A stretch of DNA of 64,000 bases from Haoranjiania flava (GTDB lineage Bacteria; Bacteroidota; Bacteroidia; Chitinophagales; Chitinophagaceae): positions 62,001 to 126,000 of the forward strand of contig NZ_JAOTPL010000006.1 of assembly GCF_025631005.1 (NCBI RefSeq), read 5' to 3'. This document shows positions 25,801-34,912 of the stretch, piece by piece; positions within the stretch are counted from its first letter, which is position 1; each line of letters opens with the position of its first letter. Both the position numbers and the translations under genes were made by a program. Below the pieces are notes generated by a model, which made no database searches, was not told where the DNA came from, and saw nothing but the letters and a program-made list of their open reading frames with translations.

Positions 25801-26850
25801 TTATATGGTAATGAGTTTTTGTTCTTTATTGCTCTGCAATGCCGCATCAATGATGCGCATGGTTAAAACGGCATCCGCTGCCGGAACCGGGTTGGGTGCG
25901 CCGTTTACTATGGCATTGTACACATCTTCGTAATAGTTCATATAATTTCCCGGGATAGTTCTGCCGGCGCGACGTACTGTTTCGCCGTTTATCGTAGCAT
26001 GCAACATGTTGTCGGTTTCCTGCGGTGTTTCTATCCACTGGTCCAGCGAAGGTATAACATCTTTGAGTAATTGCTGTTCCTGTAGGTCTGAACGGTGTTG
26101 AAGGAAGCTTCCGTTTTCACCATGCAAAATATATGAATAATATGTCTCCCGGGCAAATACGGTACCCTTAATACGTACGCGTAGTGGCTTGGAATAATAA
26201 AGCAGCAATTCAAAATAATCGTTGGCTTCCACGTCTTTTCTCATGGCAAATACATCTGCAAATACCGCTTGCGGAAAACCAAAAAGCTGGATAGCCTGGT
26301 CTATGAGATGTGAACCAAGATCGTGCAGGCCCCCGGCGCCCGGTAATGTACCTTCCTTATGCGCTTTGCCTGAATGACCGGGACGGTAACGGTCGAAGCG
26401 GAGCTCGGCTTCTTTTAATTCACCTAAAAGCTGGTGATCAACAATTTCCTTCAGTGCCAGGAAATCGCCATCGTATCGGCGGTTTTGATAAACACTCAGG
26501 AACAAACTTTTTTCAGCAGCCAGTGCGCCAAGTGCGGATGCTTCTTCCGCATTGACGGTGAAAGGTTTTTCAACAATTACTTTTTTACCGGCGTTCAGGG
26601 CTGCCTTTGCGTATTCGAAATGTGTTTGTACCGGCGTGTTCACAACTACCAGTTCAATATCATCATCACATAGCATCTCCTCAAACGAACGGTACAACCG
26701 TGATTTCGGATACTTCTCCCGCGATTCATTTTTATGCCTTTCTACAATCGCTGTTAACTGATAGTGTGGATTGGCCTCAATGAAAGGGGCATGGAAAAGT
26801 TTACCACTCATACCATAAGACGCAATGCCCGTATTGATTACTCTGCTCAT
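25801..26850 (-). CDS. Gfo/Idh/MocA family oxidoreductase
   Basis: This 349-residue NAD(P)-dependent oxidoreductase has an N-terminal Rossmann fold (GIASYGMSGKLFHAPF), the EKP motif (VIVEKPFTVN) near residue 95, and the family's central DLGSHLIDQAIQLFG segment. The substrate is probably a sugar or inositol derivative; the family is too broad to decide. It is followed by the CDGSH gene. Confidence 0.88.
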   Translation of the reverse strand: MSRVINTGIASYGMSGKLFHAPFIEANPHYQLTAIVERHKNESREKYPKSRLYRSFEEMLCDDDIELVVVNTPVQTHFEYAKAALNAGKKVIVEKPFTVNAEEASALGALAAEKSLFLSVYQNRRYDGDFLALKEIVDHQLLGELKEAELRFDRYRPGHSGKAHKEGTLPGAGGLHDLGSHLIDQAIQLFGFPQAVFADVFAMRKDVEANDYFELLLYYSKPLRVRIKGTVFARETYYSYILHGENGSFLQHRSDLQEQQLLKDVIPSLDQWIETPQETDNMLHATINGETVRRAGRTIPGNYMNYYEDVYNAIVNGAPNPVPAADAVLTMRIIDAALQSNKEQKLITI

Positions 26851-27270
26851 AGCTATTTTTTGAGCGATAAAGATAGAAAATTAACGGCTGATGCGCGCGT
26901 GCTGAGATAAGGAGATAAGTAAAATTAAAAATTACAATACTAACTTCTCTGCCTATGCAAAAGACAATAAATATCTAATTACAACGGTTGGCGGTACTAT
27001 GGAAGAATTGAAAGCAAATTTATGAGCTGCTGTAAATTCATACTTTGAAATGAACAATGAACCGGCAGTACAATTGATAATATAAATATTCAAATAGATC
27101 TGCCACGGTTTTTTTGATTTCTACAAGGAAATTGAATTTGCGTGATTAGCGCGTTTAGTTTATTTTCCTGTATTGACTTACAAAATAAGTAACAGGAAAT
27201 ATCATATAATTTGATCATCCAATCCTTCTTCATGAAAGGTAGTCAGGCTCAGCGCTTTCCTCTTATCAAA
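26851..27270. other. Intergenic region without visible gene
   Basis: There are about 420 bases, strongly A+T-rich, between the oxidoreductase start and the terminator of the EF-G paralog. No convincing ORF, RNA or repeat is seen. Confidence 0.4.
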
Positions 27271-27294
27271 CTGCCGGCTCACACCGGCAGTTTT
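27271..27294 (-). terminator. Terminator of the EF-G paralog gene
   Basis: CTGCCGG-CTCACA-CCGGCAG, stem 7 and loop 6, with T-runs on either side, 13 nt after the stop at 27307. Confidence 0.75.
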
Positions 27295-27306
27295 AGAATT
27301 AAAGTA

Positions 27307-29430
27307 TTAAGCTTCCTGCAATTCCTGTTTGTGTTTTTTCATGATTTCTTCCTGTACGTTGGACGCTACAGGTGTGAAGCCATCAAACCTGGAAGTGAAG
27401 GTGGCTCTACCCTGCGTAAGCGAGCGCAGGCTGCTGGAAAAGCCTGTAAGGTTGGCTTGCGGCACTTTGGCTGTGATCTTTTGGTATTTACCCAGCGCAT
27501 CCATTCCCATGATCATGCCTTTGCGGGTTTGCAACTCACTCATTACATCGCCGGATAAAGCTTCTGGAACCGTGATCTCAAGCTGGTCTACAGGCTCCAT
27601 GAGTTTGGGTTGTGCATCTAAAATGCCATCGCTGAAAGCGCGTGCTCCTGCTATTTTAAAGGAAATATCATTGGAGTCTACGGGATGCATTTTACCGTCG
27701 TACAACATTACCCGCACATCACGCACATAGGATCCGCTGATAGGCCCGTTGGCCATAGATTCCATTATACCTTTCAGCACAGAAGGCACATACCGTGCAT
27801 CAATTACTCCACCTACGATACAATTGTAAAATACCAGCTTTCCGCCCCATTCCAGGTCAATCTCTTCCTTGCCCCGCAGGCTGAAACCTTCGGGCTCAGG
27901 CATACCTTCATAATAAGGTTCTACCTTCATGTGTACTTCTGCGAACTGCCCGGCGCCGCCTGACTGTTTTTTATGCCGGTAAGAAGTATTAGCTGATTTC
28001 TGGATAGTTTCGCGGTAGGCAACTTTCAGATCTTCGAACCGTACTTCCATGCCGTACTCTTTCAGCAGGTATTCAAATACGGACAAATGCAGGTCGCCCT
28101 GGCAAGCAAGCACCCACTGATTTAATTCCTTAGAGAAGGATACTTCAAATGTAGGATCCTGGGAAGTAATCTTTCGCATTACCTCGCTAAGCTTATCTTC
28201 CACGGCTTTGTTTGCAGCGTAAATTGCTTTTTTCATTTTAGCCTGCGGATAATCCATTGGTATGATCTGTACATCAAAATCCGGTGCGTGCAGCGTGGTA
28301 TTGGTTTCCACATCGCGCAGCTTGATGACAGCGCCTATATCGCCTGCCACCAGTTGATCTACATTGTTTCGTTTAGCGCCGTCTATGATGAATAAGTTAT
28401 TGATATTTTCTTCCTTGCGTGTATTAAAATCCGTAACGGTAATGCCTGCTTTTAACTTGCCCGTCATGATCTTTACAAAATTTATCTTCCCGAGATTGGG
28501 TTCATACTGCGTTTTAAACACATAGGCAGATACAGGTAAAGATTCGTCGTAGCTGATTTCTTTTCCGTTAGCTGTTGAGAACGGCGGCTTATCAACTGCA
28601 GATGGCGCCACATTGTCTATAAAGCCCATCAGGCGGCCACTGCCCATATTCTTCTCGGCAGACAGGCAGAACAGGGGATAGAAAGAGTTGTTCATCATGC
28701 CTATCTTAATACCCTGTTTCAGTTCGTCTTCTGTAAGCGTACCTTTATCAAAAAAAACTTCCATCAGTGTTTCTTCATTCTCGGCAGCTTTTTCTACCAG
28801 CTCATTTAAAAGTGTGTTTACTTTTTCCTGCTCCTCTTCGGGTATCGATTTTTTATCCGGTTTGCCTCCTTCGTCTTTAAACACATACATTTTCATGGTA
28901 AGCACATCTATGATCGCGCGGCTTCCCTGGTACATAATGGGGTATTGTATTTGCACCACATTACTTCCATATGATTCTTTGATACTCTGTAAGGCTCTGT
29001 CGTAATCGGCCAGTTCGTGGTCTACCTGGTTGATGGCAAAAATCGTGGGCTTGCGATAGCGGTTGATGTAGTTCCAGATCACCTCTGTACCTGACTCTAC
29101 GCCGTGTTGGGCGCTTACTACCATTACGATGGTGTCTGCAGCCTTTACGCCGGCAATGATCTCACCTATGAAATCGTCCAGGCCGGGCGTATCGAAAATA
29201 TTGATCTTATAATTTCTCCATTCGGTATGCAAAGGTGTGGTAAAGATGCTCATTTGCTTTTCCTTTTCTATCTTATGATAGTCGGATACAGTATTGCCCT
29301 CGCCGGTACTACCTCTGCGGTTTATAAGTCCTGCTTCAAAAAGCATACATTCTGTGAGCGTTGTTTTACCAACGCCATGCGCCCCCACGAATGCCACATT
29401 TTTAATGTGTTTCTGATCAAAGTTCTGCAT
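27307..29430 (-). CDS. Elongation factor G paralog (EF-G2 type) with altered GTPase motifs
   Basis: This 707-residue protein has the five-domain layout of EF-G. The G1 loop GAHGVGKTT is at 16-24. G3 reads DTPGL at 80-84, where EF-G proper has DTPGH; the His that activates the water for GTP hydrolysis is Leu here. G4 is NQVD (133-136) instead of NKxD, and the switch I Thr is replaced by Ser61 in QMSI. Domain IV is well kept. Bacteroides species have an EF-G paralog reported to work in translation without GTPase activity and needed under starvation; this protein is a reasonable counterpart (inference). It is monocistronic. Confidence 0.85.
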   Translation of the reverse strand: MQNFDQKHIKNVAFVGAHGVGKTTLTECMLFEAGLINRRGSTGEGNTVSDYHKIEKEKQMSIFTTPLHTEWRNYKINIFDTPGLDDFIGEIIAGVKAADTIVMVVSAQHGVESGTEVIWNYINRYRKPTIFAINQVDHELADYDRALQSIKESYGSNVVQIQYPIMYQGSRAIIDVLTMKMYVFKDEGGKPDKKSIPEEEQEKVNTLLNELVEKAAENEETLMEVFFDKGTLTEDELKQGIKIGMMNNSFYPLFCLSAEKNMGSGRLMGFIDNVAPSAVDKPPFSTANGKEISYDESLPVSAYVFKTQYEPNLGKINFVKIMTGKLKAGITVTDFNTRKEENINNLFIIDGAKRNNVDQLVAGDIGAVIKLRDVETNTTLHAPDFDVQIIPMDYPQAKMKKAIYAANKAVEDKLSEVMRKITSQDPTFEVSFSKELNQWVLACQGDLHLSVFEYLLKEYGMEVRFEDLKVAYRETIQKSANTSYRHKKQSGGAGQFAEVHMKVEPYYEGMPEPEGFSLRGKEEIDLEWGGKLVFYNCIVGGVIDARYVPSVLKGIMESMANGPISGSYVRDVRVMLYDGKMHPVDSNDISFKIAGARAFSDGILDAQPKLMEPVDQLEITVPEALSGDVMSELQTRKGMIMGMDALGKYQKITAKVPQANLTGFSSSLRSLTQGRATFTSRFDGFTPVASNVQEEIMKKHKQELQEA

Positions 29431-29676
29431 ATGAAAATGTTTTTAAATGAAAAAAAATAAAGTGGTATAAAGTTAATAACAAATCAATGTAAGTTTTATG
29501 TTTTATATCATGTTTTTATGTAATAGAAATTGGATTAACATTTAAAATGATTTATTAATTTTATAAATCAGTTCACGTGGGAATTCAATAAAATTTTCGA
29601 AATAATTTCACTACAAACATTTTTACAATGAAATAGCCATAAGAATGCTGCATACCCACTGTTGATGAATAAAGGC

Positions 29677-29699
29677 TATTCCATGTGGCAACTGAAAAA
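29677..29699 (+). repeat. 23-bp conserved element, copy 1
   Basis: TATTCCATGTGG followed at once by CAACTGAAAAA. An identical copy lies at 62560-62582. Here it ends 21 bp before the ATG of the secreted protein at 29721. It contains a small ORF beginning ATGTGGCAACTGAAA (MWQLK) that would end at TAA after seven codons. Confidence 0.8.
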
Positions 29700-29720
29700 C
29701 AAATAAATATATATACACTC

Positions 29721-30713
29721 ATGAAAAAAATTATTTTAAGCCTACTGCTATCTGCCGTAATCTACGGCGCCATAGCACAGGCTACCCAGGAATATAGATT
29801 AGACACTACAGCAACACCTGTGTCAAACAGTTATTACAGCCATCTCACCGTAATTGATGGAAGAATGAATCCGGCCCTGGGATATATACAGACAGGCGCA
29901 TTCAATACATACAGAATACTCACAGAAAATATTTCATTAAAAGAACAAATGACAGAACTGTTCCTGAAAACAATTGATAACACTGCAAAGGATGGAAACC
30001 TGATCCTGTACCTGCGCAACTTTAGTTTTGCAGAAATAACAAAAGCAACTTCGGAAAAAGGTTATTTTTCTTTTGCTGCTGACCTCTACGGAAGCATTGG
30101 AACCGGTTATGTACTGATTGAAAAAATGGATACTGTGGTGGTAGTAAAAGGACTTGATGTAACCAAAAAAATGCTGGCCGAATCCAGTAATTTTTATAAA
30201 CATTTTATTGCTTCAGCACTTAGCAAACTGCCCGCGGGCAGTGAAATTCTTTCTACTGAAGATATAGCAAATACGGTAACAAGGGAAAAAAGAAAATTAC
30301 CCCTGTACAATGTAGATACATTCACCAATGGTATATATTATAGTTATGAAACATTCAAACATCAACAACCCGACTATACTAATTTTGAACTGAAATATGC
30401 TGGTGACATGCCTATGCGCATTTCAGATAAAACGACCAACAAAAAAATAACCAATACCAAAAATATATATGCTATTGTTGACAATAACCGTATCTTCTTA
30501 AATACAGTCAAAGGTTTCGTACCGGCATCGAAAGTAAATGATGACATTGTGTTTAAAGGATATGTAAATGTAAATGCTGATCAGAAAGATGCGCTTGTAA
30601 CCAGCATAATGTTCGGAGCCATTGGGGCCATAATAGCCTCATCCAATAATGTAGAATTGCACGATCTTATGCTTGACTACAATACCGGAAAATTTATCAG
30701 CGCAAAAAAATAA
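29721..30713 (+). CDS. Secreted hypothetical protein
   Basis: This is a 330-residue protein from the ATG at 29721 with a signal peptide (KKIILSLLLSAVIYGAIAQA). A GTG at 29685 would start within the 23-bp repeat and is unlikely. The mature part has no recognisable domain; it includes the segments LTVIDGRMNPALGYIQTG and KLPLYNVDTFTNGIYYSYE. A glycine-rich hydrophobic stretch (MFGAIGAIIAS) is near the C-terminus. It is followed by a strong terminator. Confidence 0.6.
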   Translation: MKKIILSLLLSAVIYGAIAQATQEYRLDTTATPVSNSYYSHLTVIDGRMNPALGYIQTGAFNTYRILTENISLKEQMTELFLKTIDNTAKDGNLILYLRNFSFAEITKATSEKGYFSFAADLYGSIGTGYVLIEKMDTVVVVKGLDVTKKMLAESSNFYKHFIASALSKLPAGSEILSTEDIANTVTREKRKLPLYNVDTFTNGIYYSYETFKHQQPDYTNFELKYAGDMPMRISDKTTNKKITNTKNIYAIVDNNRIFLNTVKGFVPASKVNDDIVFKGYVNVNADQKDALVTSIMFGAIGAIIASSNNVELHDLMLDYNTGKFISAKK

Positions 30714-30730
30714 ATCATATCCATTGCTAC

Positions 30731-30768
30731 AAAAATAAAATAGCCGCAACCCGGAAGCTGCGGCTATT
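30731..30768. terminator. Bidirectional terminator
   Basis: AATAGCCGCA (30739-30748) pairs with TGCGGCTATT (30759-30768), a 10-bp stem with a 10-nt loop. On the minus strand a T-rich tail follows, serving the phosphohexomutase gene. Confidence 0.85.
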
Positions 30769-30788
30769 CTGTCTACCACTGTATATAA

Positions 30789-32516
30789 TTATTTCAGGTT
30801 CATATCCTCGATAATGGTGTCTATCTTCCTGTTAAGCTCAGCATGCTTTTCATCAAACTGTTCCTTTGAAGGAAGCGTTGTTTTTACACTGAAATAAAAT
30901 TTTATCTTCGGCTCGGTTCCTGAAGGGCGGGCAGAGATCTTTGCCCCGTCTTCCGTGATAAACTGTAGTACATTACTCTTTGGCAATTCTATTTTCCAGC
31001 TTTCGCCCGTAGCCGGGTTCCTGCCCTCGCCTCTTTCATAATCCAGCAACTGCACTACCTTAGAGCCTGCAATTTCCGCAGGCGGATTGTTGCGGTAAGA
31101 TTCCATCATGTCTGCGATCTGTTTCTGGCCGTCAAGCCCTTTTTTGGTAAGGCTTATCAGTTTCTCATAATAAAAACCGTACTGCACATACAGGTCTATG
31201 AGTTTATCGTACAACGAATTTCCTTTGTCTTTTTCTACGGCTGCCATTTCGCAGAGGAAAGCAACAGCAGACACAGCATCCTTATCCCTGATCTGGTCGC
31301 CTATCATTAAGCCAAAGCTTTCCTCACCACCAATAATGTAATGTTCTTTGCCCTCCTTTTCCTTGATCATAGAAGCTATCCATTTAAAGCCTGTAAGTAC
31401 GTTGTAACACGCTACATCATTAGCTTTGGCGATATCGTCTATCATGTTTGTAGTAACAATGGTTTTAATTACCATATCGTTTGGCCGGGCTATAGCCTTT
31501 GCTTTACGCGCTTCTATCATGTAGGCACAGGCAAGCACAGCGGTTTGATTACCGTTCATTAAAACCCATTCGCCTTTGTGATTTTTAATGGCAATGCCTA
31601 CCCTGTCTGCATCCGGGTCGGTACCCAGCAAAATATCGGCATCCATTTCCCTGGCCTTTTGCAAACCAATGCTCATGGCTTCGGCCTCTTCAGGGTTCGG
31701 GTATACTACAGTAGGGAAATTACCATCGGGCACAGACTGCTCTTCCACAATAGTTACATTCCTGAAGCCAAATGCTTCCAATGCTCTTGGCACCAGCGTG
31801 ATGCCGCTTCCGTGGATTGGTGTATAAACAATTGTAAGATCTTTTTGCTTTTCGATTATTTCAGGATATACACTCAGGCTTTTGAGCATATTGATGTATG
31901 CATCGTCTAAATCTTTTCCTATCAGCGAGATGTTTGCTTCTCCCCCGCTCCATTTAACATCATCGGTAGACTGTATTTGCTCTACTTCCTTGATCACGTT
32001 CACGTCATGAGGGCCTACAAGCTGTGCGCCGTCGTCCCAGTAAGCTTTATAACCATTGTATTCTTTAGGATTATGAGATGCAGTACAAACTACGCCTGCC
32101 TGGCATCCGAGATGGCGGATAGCGAAAGACAATTCCGGCGTTGGCCTTAATTCTTCAAATAAAAAAACCTTGATGCCGTTGGCTGCGAAAACATTGGCCG
32201 TAGTCTCGGCAAAGAAACGGCTGTTGTTTCTGCAATCGTGTGCTATAGCCACTTTCACTTCCTTATCGCCATAAGTTTTCCTGAGGTAATTAGCAAATCC
32301 CTGGGTAGCCATACCTACCGTATATTTATTCATACGGTTGGTGCCGGGGCCCATGATGCCTCTCAATCCGCCGGTACCAAACTCAAGGTTTTTGTAAAAA
32401 GCTTCTGTCAGTGCATTTGTGTCTTCCTGCTGCAGCCGAAGTATTTCATCTTTGGTTTCACGGTCAAAATTGCCATTCAGCCAATTGTCTACCCTGGCTT
32501 GTATTTGTGCATCCAT
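30789..32516 (-). CDS. Phospho-sugar mutase (phosphoglucomutase/phosphomannomutase)
   Basis: This 575-residue alpha-D-phosphohexomutase converts hexose 1- and 6-phosphates. The phosphoserine loop is TASHNPKEYNGYKAYW (about 146-161), the metal loop GTDPDADRVG (about 296), the sugar-binding loop GGEESFG and the phosphate-binding loop RPSGTEPKIKFY near the C-terminus. All catalytic elements are intact. The exact sugar cannot be told from these motifs. The phosphoribosyltransferase gene lies 38 nt upstream on the same strand. Confidence 0.93.
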   Translation of the reverse strand: MDAQIQARVDNWLNGNFDRETKDEILRLQQEDTNALTEAFYKNLEFGTGGLRGIMGPGTNRMNKYTVGMATQGFANYLRKTYGDKEVKVAIAHDCRNNSRFFAETTANVFAANGIKVFLFEELRPTPELSFAIRHLGCQAGVVCTASHNPKEYNGYKAYWDDGAQLVGPHDVNVIKEVEQIQSTDDVKWSGGEANISLIGKDLDDAYINMLKSLSVYPEIIEKQKDLTIVYTPIHGSGITLVPRALEAFGFRNVTIVEEQSVPDGNFPTVVYPNPEEAEAMSIGLQKAREMDADILLGTDPDADRVGIAIKNHKGEWVLMNGNQTAVLACAYMIEARKAKAIARPNDMVIKTIVTTNMIDDIAKANDVACYNVLTGFKWIASMIKEKEGKEHYIIGGEESFGLMIGDQIRDKDAVSAVAFLCEMAAVEKDKGNSLYDKLIDLYVQYGFYYEKLISLTKKGLDGQKQIADMMESYRNNPPAEIAGSKVVQLLDYERGEGRNPATGESWKIELPKSNVLQFITEDGAKISARPSGTEPKIKFYFSVKTTLPSKEQFDEKHAELNRKIDTIIEDMNLK

Positions 32517-32554
32517 GTGTAAATATTTTAGATTTTTTTTAGTTTGATTGAATC

Positions 32555-33061
32555 TTATAACCTGTCTACATAAGCCCCTGTAACCTCCTGGCCTTCTATC
32601 ACTACCACAATATTTTCATTACCCGGTGTTGCTACAGACATGCCTACATAGTCCGGCTTTACCGGAAAATGCCTGTGCATTCTTTCAATGACCACCAATG
32701 TCTGTATGCGCTTGGGAATGAATGACAGCAAGGGTTTCACGGCATACAACAAAGTTCTTCCTGAATTGGTAACGTCGTCTACCACGATGATATTTTTGTC
32801 CGTAGCGTCTATATCTTTACTGAAAGTAACTTCTTTTGGCGCACGCTTATTTAGCTGTACCGTCAGTATTTCTATTGTGCCGGAAATATATTTTTGTAAA
32901 TAAGCATGTAATTTTTCTGCAATGATGGTGCCTGCATGGGCTACTCCGATCAACACCACAGGAGCATTATCACCTTTAAGTCTTTCCGCGATCTGCAGGG
33001 CCATGCGCTCCAACTTATGATTGGCTTCCTCGCGGCTGAGAATAAAATTTTCCTTGATCAT
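32555..33061 (-). CDS. Phosphoribosyltransferase family protein
   Basis: This 168-residue type I phosphoribosyltransferase has the PRPP-binding motif VVDDVTNSGRT near residue 94. It resembles PyrR/hypoxanthine-type enzymes used in nucleotide salvage, but in Bacteroidota the annotation is usually only generic. The PPi loop LIGVAHAGT is near 38. Confidence 0.85.
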   Translation of the reverse strand: MIKENFILSREEANHKLERMALQIAERLKGDNAPVVLIGVAHAGTIIAEKLHAYLQKYISGTIEILTVQLNKRAPKEVTFSKDIDATDKNIIVVDDVTNSGRTLLYAVKPLLSFIPKRIQTLVVIERMHRHFPVKPDYVGMSVATPGNENIVVVIEGQEVTGAYVDRL

Positions 33062-33170
33062 CTATCCTTTTTTAATGCAGAACAAATTTACAATAAAGAT
33101 AATTGATAACGATTAATATTTATTGGTTAATAAAAGTTAATTTAGCGTGCAAAATATTTGCTTTTTGTAC

Positions 33171-34478
33171 ATGATCTCACAAGTAATATTCATACTGGTT
33201 ACGGCGGTTGCTGTTTTTTTATTTGTAAAAAAATGGAAGGAAATTTACAGGAACATCCATCTGGGCAGGAAAGAAAAAATCAAAGGTAATGGTGCACAGA
33301 GATGGCGGAATGTGTTGCTACTGGCGTTTGGCCAGAAGAAGATGTTTAAAAAGCCAACCGTAGGCCTCCTGCACTTTGTAGTATATGCCGGTTTCATCAT
33401 TGTAAACATTGAGCTGCTGGAAATAATACTGGACGGGGCATTGGGCACGCACAGGCTGTTTGCACAAGCCGGATATTTGTATACATTGCTGATAAATGCT
33501 TTTGAAATGCTTGCCTTGCTGGTGATAGTTGCCTGTGCCCTGTTCCTGGTGAGGAGAAATATTTTACGGGTAAAAAGACTTGCATCTTCAGAACTGGATG
33601 GCTGGCCAAAAACCGATGCCAACCTGATCCTGGTTACAGAGATATTACTGATGTCTGCTTTCCTGAAAATGAATGCTGCCGACACTTTGCTGCAAGCGCG
33701 CGGCGTGCCCGGATATGCAGAAGTGCATTCAGGCAGTTTCCTGGTTTCGCAATGGCTGCATCCTGTATTGAGCGCATTCAGCAATGCAACACTTATGTTT
33801 ACCGAGCGCTTTTGCTGGTGGTTTCATATAACCGGTATTTATGCTTTTGCTATCTACCTGGCTTATTCCAAGCACCTGCATATTATACTTGCTTTCCCCA
33901 ATGCATATTATGCAAGGCTGCATCCACAGGGGGAAATGAAAAACATGCCCGAAATACAGCAGGAAGTTCTGTACGCCATGGAACCCTATAGAGTTCCAGC
34001 AGACGCTGAAACCACCGGGAACAAAGCATTTGGAGCAAAAGATATTTTTGACCTGAGCTGGAAAAATCTATTAGACGCTTATAGCTGTACAGAATGCGGC
34101 AGATGTACTGCGGTATGCCCAGCAAGCATTACGGGTAAAAAATTAAGCCCGAGGCTGATCATGATGAAAACGCGTGACCGTGCGGAAGAAGTGGGAAGAA
34201 ATATCAATCACAACAAAAACTTTACACAGGATAACAGAAGCCTGCTGCACGATTATATAACTGAAGAAGAGTTACTTGCCTGCACCACCTGCAGCGCTTG
34301 CGTGGAAGCATGCCCTGTGAGCATTGAGCCTCTTGACATCATAGTGCAATTGCGCCGCTACCTGATTATGGAAGAAAGCAAAGCGCCTGTTGAATGGAAT
34401 GCTATGAATACCAATATTGAAAATAATTTTGCGCCCTGGCAGTTCTCACCCGAGGACAGGGATGCGTGGGTAGGTTAA
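33171..34478 (+). CDS. Membrane-bound 4Fe-4S electron-transfer protein (HdrD/GlpC-like)
   Basis: This is a protein of 435 residues from the ATG at 33171 (a GTG at 33147 would add eight). The first 240 residues hold about five membrane segments. The C-terminal third has two 4Fe-4S motifs, CTECGRCTAVCPAS and CTTCSACVEACPVS, typical of heterodisulfide-reductase-like electron carriers. It would pass electrons between a quinone pool and a soluble partner. Such genes are often followed by a CCG-domain subunit, which is absent here. Real donors and acceptors are unknown. Confidence 0.85.
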   Translation: MISQVIFILVTAVAVFLFVKKWKEIYRNIHLGRKEKIKGNGAQRWRNVLLLAFGQKKMFKKPTVGLLHFVVYAGFIIVNIELLEIILDGALGTHRLFAQAGYLYTLLINAFEMLALLVIVACALFLVRRNILRVKRLASSELDGWPKTDANLILVTEILLMSAFLKMNAADTLLQARGVPGYAEVHSGSFLVSQWLHPVLSAFSNATLMFTERFCWWFHITGIYAFAIYLAYSKHLHIILAFPNAYYARLHPQGEMKNMPEIQQEVLYAMEPYRVPADAETTGNKAFGAKDIFDLSWKNLLDAYSCTECGRCTAVCPASITGKKLSPRLIMMKTRDRAEEVGRNINHNKNFTQDNRSLLHDYITEEELLACTTCSACVEACPVSIEPLDIIVQLRRYLIMEESKAPVEWNAMNTNIENNFAPWQFSPEDRDAWVG

Positions 34479-34609
34479 CTTAATCTGCAGCTTCCTGCTT
34501 ACTATAAGTATATTATATTGTTCTTTTTGCGTAAACATTTGGGGACTCTTTGCATGAAATAAATATTGTTCTTTCGCCATTGCCGGAACCATCCATACAG
34601 TATATAAAG

Positions 34610-34837
34610 CTATTCAGATAGCTTTTTGGTCCGCCTCAACAAATGATATAACTGCACCAAACCTACCAGGCCGTTAGAAATGATCACAGGCCAGAGCACT
34701 CCCAGCAATATCCCGTAAATAACAAAGAATATACAAGCCACGAGATTAATGATCCTGATGCTTGTAACCTGTTTGGGTATAAAAGATATAACCAAAAGCG
34801 TCATAGCTATGTACCCGGTGAGCTCAGCGTAATTCAT
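34610..34837 (-). CDS. Small YgjV-like inner-membrane protein
   Basis: This 75-residue protein is almost entirely hydrophobic with about three short membrane helices. The segment IIRINL-type pattern (SIRIINLVACIFFVIYGILLG) followed by WPVIISNGLVG resembles the YgjV family, whose role is unknown. It starts with ATG and stands upstream of nothing obvious. Confidence 0.65.
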   Translation of the reverse strand: MNYAELTGYIAMTLLVISFIPKQVTSIRIINLVACIFFVIYGILLGVLWPVIISNGLVGLVQLYHLLRRTKKLSE

Positions 34838-34861
34838 ATAATATTTTCCTATAAAAATAAT

Positions 34862-34891
34862 AAAAAAACGGCAGTGTTTTCGCTGCCGTTT
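34862..34891 (-). terminator. Terminator of the TonB receptor gene
   Basis: AAACGGCAG and CTGCCGTTT pair around an 8-nt loop, with a run of seven T on the minus strand. Confidence 0.85.
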
Positions 34892-34912
34892 ATCCTATAA
34901 TAAATTTCATTC

